DNA of 33,452 bases, from the NCBI RefSeq assembly GCF_000003605.2, contig NW_003118718.1, positions 1-33,452 on the forward strand, in the 5' to 3' direction. The notes beneath the pieces were generated by a model, which saw nothing but the letters and a program-made list of their open reading frames with translations, did not search any database and was not told the DNA's origin. This document shows positions 1-8,716 of this stretch, piece after piece. The DNA is from Saccoglossus kowalevskii (lineage: Eukaryota > Hemichordata > Enteropneusta > Harrimaniidae). Both the position numbers and the translations under genes were made by a program. Numbering within the stretch: the stretch's first letter is position 1; every line of letters starts with the position of its first letter.

Positions 1-44
1 TCCAATGTGCTCTGCATGCGTGGGTTCGAATCCCATCTTCGTGG
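1..44 (+). tRNA. tRNA-Ser(GCT), 3' part cut by window edge
   Basis: Only the 3' half is inside the window, from the end of the anticodon arm to the discriminator. It has T55, T76 (G-T wobble) and G81 in place of C81, which would break the first acceptor pair. It is followed by a D' spacer. Confidence 0.8.
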
Positions 45-252
45 ACTCAATTTCTACAGTTTTTAAGTACCATAATAAAATTGCAATCATGCTCGGTGCC
101 AGATTTTGATTGTTGAGCAGTTAACACTCGTCTTGAATTACCATTTCTATCTCGATTATCATATAACCATGTTCGCAGCATTGGTAAGTAATTTTCACAT
201 GTGGTCTAACACCTGGCCTAGCTAAATTCGTTACGCTGTGCATAAGTACGTA

Positions 253-334
253 GACGAGGTGGCCGAGTGGGTAAGGCGATGCACTGCTAATCCATTCTGT
301 TCTGCACGCATGGGTTCGAATCCCATCCTCGTCG
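253..334 (+). tRNA. tRNA-Ser(GCT), C-haplotype with stem mismatch
   Basis: This copy carries G19/C45/T48/A58. C30 adds a C-C mismatch in the anticodon stem, so function is doubtful. A58 gives an A-T pair where the consensus has a G-T wobble. A family C spacer follows. Confidence 0.7.
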
Positions 335-538
335 ACGTGATTCTACACTTTTAAGTTCCATTATGAAATTACCATCATGCTTTTGCATATTTTGAATGTT
401 GAGTAGATAACACTCATCTTGAATTACCACTTCGATCTCGATTAGCATATAATCATGTTCGCAGCATTGATAAGTAATTTTCACATGTGGTCTAACACCT
501 GGCCTAGCTAAATTCGTTACGCTGTCCACAATTACGTA
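335..538 (+). repeat. Representative family C spacer
   Basis: This is a 204-bp spacer starting acgtgattctacac, with TTTT 15-18 nt after the gene. Its diagnostic middle has cttttgcatattttgaatg, gagtagataacactcatctt and a cgattagcatataatc segment. The last 100 bp are nearly the same as in the other families and end ccacaattacgta, the 5' flank linked to T3 in the next gene. Confidence 0.9.
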
Positions 539-620
539 GATGAGGTGGCCGAGTGGTTAAGGCGTTGGACTGCTAATCCATTGTGCTCTGCACGCGTGGG
601 TTCGAATCCCGTCCTCGTCG
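539..620 (+). tRNA. tRNA-Ser(GCT), minor variant
   Basis: T3 and G73 keep wobble pairs, but T27 breaks the outermost anticodon-stem pair. G73 is shared with the copy at 13400, as is the tttccacag start of the following family A spacer, which marks a block copy. Confidence 0.75.
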
Positions 621-827
621 ACTCAATTTCCACAGTTTTAAGTACCATAATAAAATTGCAATCATGCTCATTGCTAGATTTTGATTGTTGAGCAGTTAAC
701 ACTCGTCTTAAATTACCATTTCTATCTCGATTATCATATAACCATGTTCGCAGCATTAGTAAGTAATTTTCACATGTGGTCTAACACCTGGTCTAGCTAA
801 ATTCGTTACGCTGTGCAAATGTACGTA

Positions 828-907
828 GACGAGTGGCCGAGTGGTTAAGCGATGAACTGCTAATCCATTGTGCTCTGCACGCGTGGGTTCGAATCCCATC
901 CTCGTCG
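828..907 (+). pseudogene. tRNA-Ser(GCT) with two 1-nt deletions
   Basis: At 80 nt, this copy lacks one G of the acceptor stem (gacgag then tggcc) and one G near the 3' side of the D arm. A30 adds an A-C mismatch. The following spacer, which starts as family C and changes to A/D-like sequence, also has extra single bases, so consensus error is possible. Confidence 0.75.
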
Positions 908-1113
908 ACGTGATTCTACACTTTTAAGTTCCATTATGAAATTAACCATCATGCTTTTGCATATCTTGAAATGTTGAGTAGATAACACTCGTCCTGAATT
1001 ACCATTTCTATCTCGATTATCATATAACCATGTTCGCAGCATGGGTAAGTAATTTTCACATGTGGTTTAACACCTGGCCTAGCTAAATTCGTTACGCTGT
1101 CAACAATTACGTA

Positions 1114-1195
1114 GATGAGGTGGCCTAGTGGTTAAGGCGATGGACTGCTAATCCATTGTGCTCTGCACCCGTGGGTTCGAATCCCATCCTCGTCG
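1114..1195 (+). tRNA. tRNA-Ser-GCT: tRNA-Ser(GCT), T3/T13/C56 variant
   Basis: Changes are T3 (wobble), T13 in the A box and C56 in the linker after the variable arm. All stems still pair. The following family A spacer has the rare cattcatgttcg and gcagtaaacac changes also found after 7767 and 25805. Confidence 0.85.
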
Positions 1196-1402
1196 ACTCA
1201 ATTTATACAGTTTTAAGTACCATAATAAAATTGCATTCATGTTCGTTGCCAGATTTTGATTGTTGAGCAGTAAACACTCGTCTTGAATTACCATTTCTAT
1301 CTCGATTAACATATAACCATGTTCGCAGCATTAGTAAGTAATTTTCACATGTGGTATAACACCTGGCCTAGGTAAATTCGTTACGCTGTGCATAAGTACG
1401 TA

Positions 1403-1484
1403 GACGAGGTGGCCGAGTGGTTAAGGTTATGGACTGCTAATCCATTGTGCTCTGCACGCGTGGGTTTGAATCCCATCCTCGTCG
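1403..1484 (+). tRNA. tRNA-Ser(GCT), B-box variant
   Basis: T65 replaces the invariant T-loop C and so alters the B box; T25 and T26 change the D-arm base. Transcription is probably weakened. A family B spacer follows, starting acgttattc as after 16570 and 23777. Confidence 0.7.
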
Positions 1485-1689
1485 ACGTTATTCTACAGTT
1501 TTAAGTACCATTATGAAATTACCATCATTCTATTGCAGATTTTGATTGCTGAGTAGTTTACACTCGTCCTGAATTACAATTTCGATCTCGATTATCATAT
1601 AACCATGTTCGCAGCAAAAGATAAGTAATTTTCACATGTGGTCTAACACCTGGCCTAGCTAAATTCGTTACGCTGTCCATAAGTACATA

Positions 1690-1771
1690 GGCGAGGTGGC
1701 CGAGTGGTTAAGGCGATGGACTGCTAATCCATTGTGCTCTGCACGCGTGGGTTCGAATCCCATCCTCGTCG
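1690..1771 (+). tRNA. tRNA-Ser-GCT: tRNA-Ser(GCT), near consensus
   Basis: The only change is G2, which keeps a G-T wobble in the acceptor stem. The 5' flank is cataagtacata. A family D spacer with T5 follows. Confidence 0.92.
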
Positions 1772-1922
1772 ACTTAATTTCTACAGTTTTTAAGTACCAT
1801 AATAAAATTGCAATCATGCTCGGTGCCAGATTTTGATTGTTGAGCAGTTAACACTCGTCTTGAATTACCATTTCTACCTCGATTATCATATAACCATGTT
1901 CGCAGCATTGGTAAGTAATTTT

Positions 1923-1930
1923 CACATGTG
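1923..1930. promoter_or_regulatory. Representative CACATGTG palindrome at -57
   Basis: An 8-bp perfect palindrome lies 57 to 50 bp upstream of the gene at 1980. The same site recurs in most units at the same distance, inside the 5' flank shared by all spacer families. It contains a CANNTG E-box core. A regulatory role is inference; shared ancestry alone could explain it. Confidence 0.45.
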
Positions 1931-1986
1931 GTATAACACATGATCTAGCTAAATTCGTTACGCTGTGCAAATGTACGTAGACGAGG

Positions 1987-1997
1987 TGGCCGAGTGG
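1987..1997 (+). promoter_or_regulatory. Representative Pol III A box
   Basis: The 11 bases TGGCCGAGTGG fit the internal A box of type 2 Pol III promoters (TFIIIC site) and cover the D arm. Copies with T13, T12, C18 or the GATAGG change alter it. Confidence 0.9.
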
Positions 1998-2039
1998 TTA
2001 AGGCGATGGACTGCTAATCCATTGTGCTCTGCACGCGTG

Positions 2040-2050
2040 GGTTCGAATCC
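2040..2050 (+). promoter_or_regulatory. Representative Pol III B box
   Basis: GGTTCGAATCC is a perfect B box covering the T arm. Variants at 61, 62, 64 and 65 recur in genes that precede family B spacers. Confidence 0.92.
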
Positions 2051-2061
2051 CATCCTCGTCG

Positions 2062-2268
2062 ACTCAATTTCTACAGTTTTAAGTACCATAATAAAATTGC
2101 AATCATGCTCCTTGCCAGATTTTGATTGTTGAGTAGTTAACACTCGTCCTGAATTACAATTTCGATCTCGATTATCATATAACCATGTTCGCAGCATTAG
2201 TAAGTAATTTTCACATGTGGTCTAACACCTGGTCTAGCTAAATTCGTTACGCTGTGCAAATGTACGTA
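2062..2268 (+). repeat. Representative family A spacer
   Basis: This is a 207-bp spacer starting actcaatttctacag. It carries the stretch taccataataaaattgcaat and most of the A-specific segment around gccagattttgattgttgag. It ends in the common 5' flank with CACATGTG and gtacgta just before the next gene. This copy has some B-like bases (gagtagtt, gtcctgaattacaatttcg), so it is itself slightly mosaic. Confidence 0.85.
2077..2080 (+). terminator. Representative T4 Pol III terminator
   Basis: TTTT lies 16-19 nt after the gene at 1980. The same run follows every family A gene at this distance, and families B and C have it 15-18 nt after the gene. Four T is the minimal Pol III stop signal in animals, so a 3' trailer of about 15-20 nt is expected before end processing. 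Confidence 0.8.
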
Positions 2269-2350
2269 GACGAGGTGGCCGAGTGGTTAAGGCGATGGAC
2301 TGCTAATCCATTGTGCTCTGCACGCGTGGGTACGAATCCCATCCTCGTCG
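2269..2350 (+). tRNA. tRNA-Ser(GCT), A64 B-box variant
   Basis: The only change is A64, in the T loop and B box (ggtacg for ggttcg). It replaces the base normally modified to pseudouridine. A family B spacer follows. Confidence 0.75.
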
Positions 2351-2555
2351 ACGTGATTCTACAGTTTTAAGTACCATTATGAAATTACCATCATTCTCTT
2401 GCAGATTTTGATTGCTGAGTAGTTAACACTCGTCCTGAATTACAATTTCGATCTCGATTATCATATAACCATGTTCGCAGCATTGGTAAGTAATTTTCAC
2501 ATGTTGTCTAACACCTGGCCTAGCTAAAATTAGTTACGCTGTCCACAATTACGTA

Positions 2556-2637
2556 GATGACGTGGCCGAGTGGTTAAGGCGATGGACTGCTAATCCATTG
2601 TGCTCTGCATGCGTGGGTTCGAATCCCATCCTCGTCG
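2556..2637 (+). tRNA. tRNA-Ser(GCT), acceptor-stem variant
   Basis: C6 makes a C-C mismatch in the acceptor stem, and T3 and T55 are wobbles. A D' spacer follows. Confidence 0.7.
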
Positions 2638-2846
2638 ACTCAATTTCTACAGTTTTTAAGTACCATAATAAAATTGCAATCAAGCTCGGTGCCAGATTTT
2701 GATTGTTGAGCAGTTAACACTCGTCTTGAATTACCATTTTCTATCTCGATTATCATATAACCATGTTCGCAGCATTGGTAAGTAATTTTCACATGTGGTC
2801 TAACACCTGGCCTAGCTAAATTCGTTACGCTGTGCATAATTACGTA

Positions 2847-2928
2847 GACGAGGTGGCCGAGTGGGTAAGGCGATGCACTGCTAATCCATTCTGTTCTGCA
2901 CGTATGGGTTCGAATCCCATCCTCGTCG
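2847..2928 (+). tRNA. tRNA-Ser(GCT), C-haplotype with stem mismatch
   Basis: C30 makes a C-C anticodon-stem mismatch and T57 is an extra change in the linker. A family C spacer follows, as after 253. Confidence 0.68.
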
Positions 2929-3132
2929 ACGTGATTCTACACTTTTAAGTTCCATTATGAAATTACCATCATGCTTTTGCATATTTTGAATGTTGAGTAG
3001 ATAACACTCATCTTGAATTACCACTTCGATCTCGATTAGCATATAATCATGTTCGCAACATTGATAAGTAATTTTCACATGTGGTCTAACACCTGGCCTA
3101 GCTAAATTCGTTACGCTGTCCACAATTACGTA

Positions 3133-3214
3133 GATGAGGTGGCCGAGTCGTTAAGGCGATGGACTGCTAATCCATTGTGCTCTGCACGCGTGGGTTCGAA
3201 TCCCATCCTCGTCG
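3133..3214 (+). tRNA. tRNA-Ser(GCT), D-loop C18 variant
   Basis: C18 replaces the second invariant D-loop G, which normally contacts the T-loop C, and alters the A box. T3 is present. The following spacer starts as family A and switches to C (gtcgataacactcatctt), a mosaic. Confidence 0.68.
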
Positions 3215-3421
3215 ACTCAATTTCTACAGTTTTAAGTACCATAATAAAATTGCAATCATGATCATTGCTAGATTTTGAATGTTGAGTCGATAACACTCAT
3301 CTTGAATTACCACTTCGATCTCGATTAGCATATAATCATGTTCGCAGCATTGGTAAGTAATTTTCACACGTGGTCTAACACCTGGCCTAGCTAAATTTGT
3401 TACGCTGTGCATAAGTACGTA

Positions 3422-3503
3422 GACGAGGTGGCCGAGTGGTTAAGGCGATGGACTGCTAATCCATTGTGCTCTGCATGCGTGGGTTCGAATCCCATCCTCG
3501 TCG
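3422..3503 (+). tRNA. tRNA-Ser-GCT: tRNA-Ser(GCT), near consensus
   Basis: The only change is T55, a G-T wobble in the variable arm. A D' spacer follows. Confidence 0.92.
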
Positions 3504-3711
3504 ACTCAATTTCTACAGTTTTTAAGTACCATAATAAAATTGCAATAATGCTCGGTGCCAGATTTTGATTGTTGAGCAGTTAACACTCGTCTTGAATTAC
3601 CATTTCTATCTCGATTATCATATAACCATGTTCGCAGCATTGGTAAGTAATTTTCACATGTGGTCTAACACCTGGCCTAGTTAAATTCGTTACGCTGTGC
3701 ATAAGTACGTA

Positions 3712-3793
3712 GACGAGGTGGCCGAGTGGGTAATGCGATGGACTGCTAATCCATTCTGTTCTGCACGCATGGGTTCGAATCCCATCCTCGTCG
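3712..3793 (+). tRNA. tRNA-Ser(GCT), C-haplotype with D-stem mismatch
   Basis: T23 breaks a D-stem pair, while the anticodon stem is intact (G30). A family C spacer follows. Confidence 0.7.
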
Positions 3794-3997
3794 ACGTGAT
3801 TCTACACTTTTATGTTCCATTATGAAATTACCATCATGCCTTTGCATATTTTGAATGTTGAGTAGATAACACTCATCTTGAATTACCACTTCGATCTCGA
3901 TTATCATATAACCATGTTCGCAGCATTGATAAGTAATTTTCACATGTGGTCTAACACCTGGCCTAGCTAAATTCGTTACGCTGTCCACAATTACGTA

Positions 3998-4079
3998 GAT
4001 GAGGTGGCCGAGTCGTTAAGGCGATGGACTTCTAATCCATTGTGCCCTGCACGCGTGGGTTCGAATCCCATCCTCGTCG
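3998..4079 (+). tRNA. tRNA-Ser body with TCT anticodon
   Basis: The anticodon at 4031-4033 is TCT, through G34 to T. The body remains class II serine type. It also has T3, C18 (loss of an invariant D-loop G) and C49. If expressed it could read AGA (arginine) while charged with serine, but C18 argues for decay. A family A spacer follows. Confidence 0.7.
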
Positions 4080-4286
4080 ACTCAATTTCTACAGTTTTAA
4101 GTACCATAATAAAATTGCAATCATGCTCATTGCTAGATTTTGATTGTTGAGCAGTTAACACTCGTCCTGAATTACAATTTCGATTTCGATTATCATATAA
4201 CCATGTTCGCAGCATTAGTAAGTAATTTTCACATGTGGTCTAACACCTGGCCTAGCTAAATTCGTTACGCTGTCCACAATTACGTA

Positions 4287-4368
4287 GATGAGTTGGCCGA
4301 GTTGTTAAGGCGATGGACTGCTAATCCATTGTGCTCTGCACGCGTTGGTTCGAATCCCATCCTCGTCG
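4287..4368 (+). tRNA. tRNA-Ser(GCT), degenerate
   Basis: T7 breaks the last acceptor pair, T17 removes an invariant D-loop G, and T60 breaks the T stem. T3 is present. This is probably non-functional despite full length. A family A spacer follows. Confidence 0.65.
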
Positions 4369-4575
4369 ACTCAATTTCTACAGTTTTAAGTACCATAATA
4401 AAATTGCAATCATGCTCATTGCCAGATTTTGATTGTTGAGCAGTTAACACTCGTCTTGAATTACCATTTCTATCTCGATCATCATATAACCATGTTCGCA
4501 GCATTAGTAAGTAATTTTCACATGTGGTATAACACCTGGTCTAGCTAAATTCGTTACGCCGTGCATAAGTACGTA

Positions 4576-4657
4576 GACGTGGTGGCCGAGTGGTTAAGGC
4601 GATGGACTGCTAATCCATTGTGCTCTGCACGCATGGGTTCGAATCCCATCCTCGTCG
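4576..4657 (+). tRNA. tRNA-Ser(GCT), T5/A58 variant
   Basis: T5 gives a T-T mismatch in the acceptor stem, and A58 improves the T stem. A family A spacer follows, whose palindrome is the unusual CGCATGCG form. Confidence 0.75.
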
Positions 4658-4864
4658 ACTCAATTTCTACAGTTTTAAGTACCATAATAAAATTGCAATC
4701 ATGCTCGTTGCCAGATTTTGATTGTTGAGGAGTTAACACTCGTCCTGAATTACAATTTCGATCTCGATTATCATATAACCATGTTCGCAGCATTGATAAG
4801 TAATTTTCGCATGCGGTCTAACACCTGGCCTAGCTAAATTCGTTATGCTGTCCACAATTACGTA

Positions 4865-4968
4865 GATGAGGTGGCCAAGTGGTTAAGGCGAGGTGGCAGT
4901 GTGGTTAAAGCGATGGACTGCTAATCCATTGTGCTCTGCACGCGTGGGTTCGAATCCCATCCTCGTCG
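4865..4968 (+). pseudogene. tRNA-Ser(GCT) with 22-bp internal duplication
   Basis: At 104 nt, this copy repeats positions 5-26 in tandem (gaggtggccaagtggttaaggc, then a diverged second copy with cagtg and aaagc). The D arm and A box are therefore doubled and the cloverleaf cannot form normally. The 3' half is consensus. A family A spacer follows. Confidence 0.9.
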
Positions 4969-5176
4969 ACTCAATTTTTTACAGTTTTAAGTACCATAAT
5001 AAAATTGCAATCATGCTCCTTGCCAGATTTTGATTGCTGAGCAGTTAACACTCGTCTTGAATTACCATTTCTATCTCGATTATCATATAACCATGTTCGC
5101 AGCATTGGTAAGTAATTTTCACATGTTGTCTAACACCTGGTCTAGCTAAATTCGTTACGCCGTGCAAAAGTACGTA

Positions 5177-5258
5177 GACGAGGTGGCCGAGTGGTTAAGG
5201 CGATGGACTGCTAATCCATTGTGCTCTGCACGCGTGGGTTCGAATCCCATCCTCGTCG
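5177..5258 (+). tRNA. tRNA-Ser-GCT: tRNA-Ser(GCT), consensus copy
   Basis: Exact consensus. The following family A spacer has gcattcatgctcg and atctggattaac, which identifies it as the counterpart of the unit at 27248. Confidence 0.96.
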
Positions 5259-5464
5259 ACTCAATTTCTACAGTTTTAAGTACCATAATAAAATTGCATT
5301 CATGCTCGTTGCCAGATTTTGATTGTTGAGCAGTTAACACTCGTCTTGAATTACCATTTCTATCTGGATTAACATATAACCATGTTCGCAGCATTAGTAA
5401 GTAATTTTCACATGTGGTCTAACACCTGGCCTAGCTAAATTCGTTATGCTGTCCATAATACATA

Positions 5465-5546
5465 GATGAGGTGGCCTAGTGGTTAAGGCGATGGACTGCT
5501 AATCCTTTGTGATCTGCACGCTTGGGTTCGAATCCCATCCTCGTCG
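5465..5546 (+). tRNA. tRNA-Ser(GCT), degenerate
   Basis: T42 (T-T in the anticodon stem), A48 (variable arm), T58 (T-T at the T-stem base), T13 and T3 are present. T13, T42 and T58 are shared with 27536. A family D spacer follows, with ctcggttccag. Confidence 0.68.
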
Positions 5547-5754
5547 ACTTAATTTCACCAGTTTTTAAGTACCATAATAAAATTGCAATCATGCTCGGTT
5601 CCAGATTTTGATTGTTGAGCAGTTAACACTCGTCTTGAATTACCATTTCTATCTCGATTATCATATAACCATGTTCGCAGCATTGGTAAGTAATTTTCAC
5701 ATGTGGTCTAACACCTGGCCTAGCTAAATTCGTTACGCCGTGCATGAGTACGTA

Positions 5755-5837
5755 GACGAGGTGGCCGAGTTGGTAATGCGATGCACTGCTAATCGATTCT
5801 GTTTCTGCACGCATGGGTTCGAATCCCATCCTCGTCG
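5755..5837 (+). pseudogene. tRNA-Ser(GCT), C-haplotype with insertion
   Basis: At 83 nt, it has an extra T in the variable arm plus T17, T23, C30 and G41, so the D loop, D stem and anticodon stem are all damaged. The mosaic C/B spacer that follows also has extra bases. Confidence 0.75.
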
Positions 5838-6043
5838 ACGTGATGCTACACTTTTTAAGTTCCATTATGAAAATTATCATCATTCTCTTGCAGATTTTGA
5901 TTGCTGAGTAGTTAACACTCGTCCTGAATTACAATTTCGATCTCGATTATCATATAACCATGTTCGCAGCATTGATAAGTAATTTTCACATGTGGTCTAA
6001 CACCTGGCCTAGCTAAATTCGTTACGCTGTCCACAATTACGTA

Positions 6044-6125
6044 GATGAGGTGGCCGAGTGGTTAAGGCGATGGACTGCTAATCCATTGTGCTCTGCACGC
6101 GTGGGTTCGAATCCCATCTTCGTCG
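6044..6125 (+). tRNA. tRNA-Ser-GCT: tRNA-Ser(GCT), two acceptor wobbles
   Basis: T3 and T76 leave two wobble pairs in the acceptor stem and everything else is consensus. A family D spacer follows. Confidence 0.88.
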
Positions 6126-6333
6126 ACTTAATTTCTACAGTTTTTAAGTACCATAATAAAATTGCAATCATGCTCGGTGCCAGATTTTGATTGTTGAGCA
6201 TTTAACACTCGTCTTGAATTACCATTTCTATCTGGATTAACATATAACCATGTTCGCAGCATTAGTAAGTAATTTTCACATGTGGTCTAACACCTGGCCT
6301 AGCTAAATTCGTTACGCTGTGCATAAGTACGTA

Positions 6334-6415
6334 GACGAGGTGGCCGAGTTGGTAAGGCGATGCACTGCTAATCCATTCTGTTCTGCACGCATGGGTTCGA
6401 ATCCCATCCTCGTCG
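6334..6415 (+). tRNA. tRNA-Ser(GCT), C-haplotype with T17 and C30
   Basis: T17 removes an invariant D-loop G and C30 breaks the anticodon stem. The mosaic spacer starts as C and becomes B from about 50 nt. Confidence 0.65.
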
Positions 6416-6619
6416 ACGTGATGCTACACTTTTAAGTTCCATTATGAAATTATCATCATTCTCTTGCAGATTTTGATTGCTGACTAGTTAACACTCGTCC
6501 TGAATTACAATTTCGATCTCGATTATCATATAACCATGTTCGCAGCATTGATAAGCAATTTTCACATGTGGTCTAACACCTGGCCTAGCTAAATTCGTTA
6601 GGCTGTCCACAATTACGTA

Positions 6620-6701
6620 GATGAGGTGGCCGAGTGGTTAAGGCGATGGACTGCTAATTCATTGTGCTCTGCACGCGTGGGTTCGAATCCCATCCTCGTC
6701 G
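6620..6701 (+). tRNA. tRNA-Ser-GCT: tRNA-Ser(GCT), T3/T40 variant
   Basis: T3 and T40 both leave wobble pairs. The T40 change is shared with 28112. A family A spacer follows, with gcattcatgctcg. Confidence 0.87.
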
Positions 6702-6903
6702 ACTCAATTTCTACAGTTTTAAGTACCATAATAAAATTGCATTCATGCTCGTTGCCAGATTTTGATTGTTGAGCAGTTAACACTCGTCTTGAATTACCAT
6801 TTCTATCTCGATTAACATATAACCATGTTCGCAGCATTAGTAAGTAATTTTCACACGTGGTCTAACACCTGGCCTAGCTAAATTACGCTGTCCATAATAC
6901 ATA

Positions 6904-6985
6904 GACGAGGTGGCCGAGTGGTTAAGGCGATGAACTGCTAATCCATTTTGCTCTGCACGCGTGGGTTCGAATCCCATCCTCGTCG
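6904..6985 (+). tRNA. tRNA-Ser(GCT) with internal TTTT
   Basis: T45 creates TTTT at 6946-6949 inside the variable arm, a possible premature Pol III stop, and A30 adds an A-C mismatch. The 5' flank is 5 bp shorter than usual (aaattacgctg). A family D spacer follows. Confidence 0.72.
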
Positions 6986-7193
6986 ACTTAATTTCTACAG
7001 TTTTTAAGTACCATAATAAAATTGCAATCATGCTCGGTGCCAGATTTTGATTGTTGAGCAGTTAACACTCGTCTTGAATTACCATTTCTATCTCGATTAT
7101 CATATAACCATGTTCGCAGCATTGGTAAGTAATTTTCACATGTGGTCTAACACCTGGCCTAGCTAAATTCGTTACGCTGTGCATAAGTACGTA

Positions 7194-7275
7194 GAGGAGG
7201 TGGCCGAGTGGGTAAGGCGATGGACTGCTAATCCATTGTCTTCTGCACGCATGGGTTCGAATCCCATCCTCGTCG
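7194..7275 (+). tRNA. tRNA-Ser(GCT), partial C-haplotype, G3
   Basis: G3 gives a G-G acceptor mismatch. C47 and T48 change the variable arm; G19 and A58 are present. G3 is shared with 28686. A family C spacer follows. Confidence 0.68.
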
Positions 7276-7480
7276 ACGTGATTCTACACTTTTAAGTTCC
7301 ATTATGAAATTACCATCATGCTTTTGCATATTTTGAATGTTGAGTAGATAACACTCATCTTGAATTACCACTTCGATCTCGATTAGCATATAATCATGTT
7401 CGCAGCATTGGTAAGTAATTTTCACATGTGGTCTAACACCTGGTCTAGCTAAAATTCTTTACGCTGTGCAAATGTACGTA

Positions 7481-7562
7481 GACGAGGTGGCCGAGTGGTT
7501 AAGGCGATGGACTGCTAATCCATTGTGCTCTGCACGCGTGGGTTTGAATCCCATCCTCGTCG
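7481..7562 (+). tRNA. tRNA-Ser(GCT), B-box variant
   Basis: The only change is T65. A family B spacer with the rare ctcttcaagatttt follows; this pair is duplicated at 25519. Confidence 0.75.
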
Positions 7563-7766
7563 ACGTGATTCTACAGTTTTAAGTACCATTATGAAATTAC
7601 CATCATTCTCTTCAAGATTTTGATTGCTGAGTAGTTTACACTCGTCCTGAATTACAATTTCGATCTCGATTATCATATAACCATGTTCGCAGCATTGATA
7701 AGTAATTTTCACATGTGGTCTAACACCTGGCCTAGCTAAATTCGTTACGCTGTCCACAATTACGTA

Positions 7767-7848
7767 GATGAGGTGGCCTAGTGGTTAAGGCGATGGACTG
7801 CTAATCCATTGTGCTCTGCACCCGTGGGTTCGAATCCCATCCTAGTCG
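7767..7848 (+). tRNA. tRNA-Ser(GCT), degenerate
   Basis: A78 breaks an acceptor pair; T3, T13 and C56 are also present. Counterpart of 25805, which lacks A78 and T13. A family A spacer follows. Confidence 0.7.
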
Positions 7849-8055
7849 ACTCAATTTCTACAGTTTTAAGTACCATAATAAAATTGCATTCATGTTCGTT
7901 GCCAGATTTTGATTGTTGAGCAGTAAACACTCGTCTTGAATTACCATTTCTATCTCGATTAACATATAACCATGTTCGCAGCATTAGTAAGTAATTTTCA
8001 CATGTGGTCTAACACCTGGTCTAGCTAAATTCGTTACGCAGTGCATAAGTACGTA

Positions 8056-8137
8056 GACGTGGTGGCCTAGTGGTTAAGGCGATGGACTGCTAATCCATTG
8101 TGCTCTGCACGCGTGGGTTCGTATCCCATCCTCGTCG
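8056..8137 (+). tRNA. tRNA-Ser(GCT), T5/T13/T67 variant
   Basis: T5 gives an acceptor mismatch and T67 alters the B box. The same three changes occur at 26094. A D' spacer follows. Confidence 0.7.
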
Positions 8138-8344
8138 ACTCAATTTCTACAGTTTTTAAGTACCATAATAAAATTGCAATCATGCTCGGTGCCCAGATTT
8201 TGATTGTTGAGCAGTTAACACTCGTCTTGAATTACCATTTTTATCTCGATTAACATATACCCATGTTCGCAGATTAGTAAGTAAATTTCACATGTGGTCT
8301 AACACCTGGCCTAGCTAAATTCGTTACGCTATCCATAATACATA

Positions 8345-8426
8345 GACGAGGTGGCCGAGTGGTTAAGGCGATGGACTGCTAATCCATTGTGCTCTGCATG
8401 CGTGGTTTCGAATCCCATCCTCGTCG
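8345..8426 (+). tRNA. tRNA-Ser(GCT), T62 B-box variant
   Basis: T62 breaks the last T-stem pair and the B box, and T55 is a wobble. The copy at 11390 has the same two changes and the same shortened 5' flank (ttcgcagattag), so the two units are a block copy. Confidence 0.72.
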
Positions 8427-8634
8427 ACTTAATTTCTACAGTTTTTAAGTACCATAATAAAATTGCAATCATGCTCGGTGCCAGATTTTGATTGTTGAGC
8501 AGTTAACACTCGTCTTGAATTACCATTTCTATCTCGATTATCATATAACCATGTTCGCAGCATTGGTAAGTAATTTTCACATGTGGTCTAACCCCTGGCC
8601 TAGCTAAATTCGTTACGCTGTCCATAAGTACATA
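8427..8634 (+). repeat. Representative family D spacer
   Basis: This is a 208-bp spacer starting acttaatttctacag with a T5 run. Its diagnostic ctcggtgccag is followed by gattttgattgttgag, cattggtaagtaa and ggcctagctaaattcg. The C of cccctgg is a private change. Confidence 0.88.
8442..8446 (+). terminator. Representative T5 Pol III terminator
   Basis: TTTTT lies 16-20 nt after the gene at 8345. Family D genes consistently have five T here against four in families A, B and C. Confidence 0.8.
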
Positions 8635-8716
8635 GACGAGGTGGCCGAGTGGTTAAGGCGATGGACTGCTAATCCATGGTGCTCTGCACGCGTGGGTTCG
8701 AATCCCATCATCGTCG
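8635..8716 (+). tRNA. tRNA-Ser(GCT), G44/A76 variant
   Basis: A76 breaks an acceptor pair and G44 changes the base before the variable arm. A76 recurs at 19163 and 31853, and the copy at 19163 also looks G44-like. Confidence 0.73.

Larger units (their letters stand above)
1980..2061 (+). tRNA. tRNA-Ser-GCT: tRNA-Ser(GCT), consensus copy
   Basis: This exact consensus copy is used as the reference. It is a serine tRNA that reads AGC/AGU codons in cytosolic translation. The acceptor stem GACGAGG pairs with CCTCGTC, followed by discriminator G. The anticodon loop is CTGCTAA in a stem ATGGA/TCCAT. The long variable arm GTGC-TCT-GCAC is the class II feature read by seryl-tRNA synthetase, which largely ignores the anticodon. 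The T arm is GTGGG/CCCAT with a G-T wobble at the base. CCA is not encoded, as expected in eukaryotes, and there is no intron. A family A spacer follows. Confidence 0.97.

Noticed and set aside
1908-1920. Strong 5' splice-site-like ttggtaagtaa in many spacers
   Set aside because: Other families have gataagt or agtaagt at the same place, no branch point or 3' site partner is evident, and no exon exists nearby.
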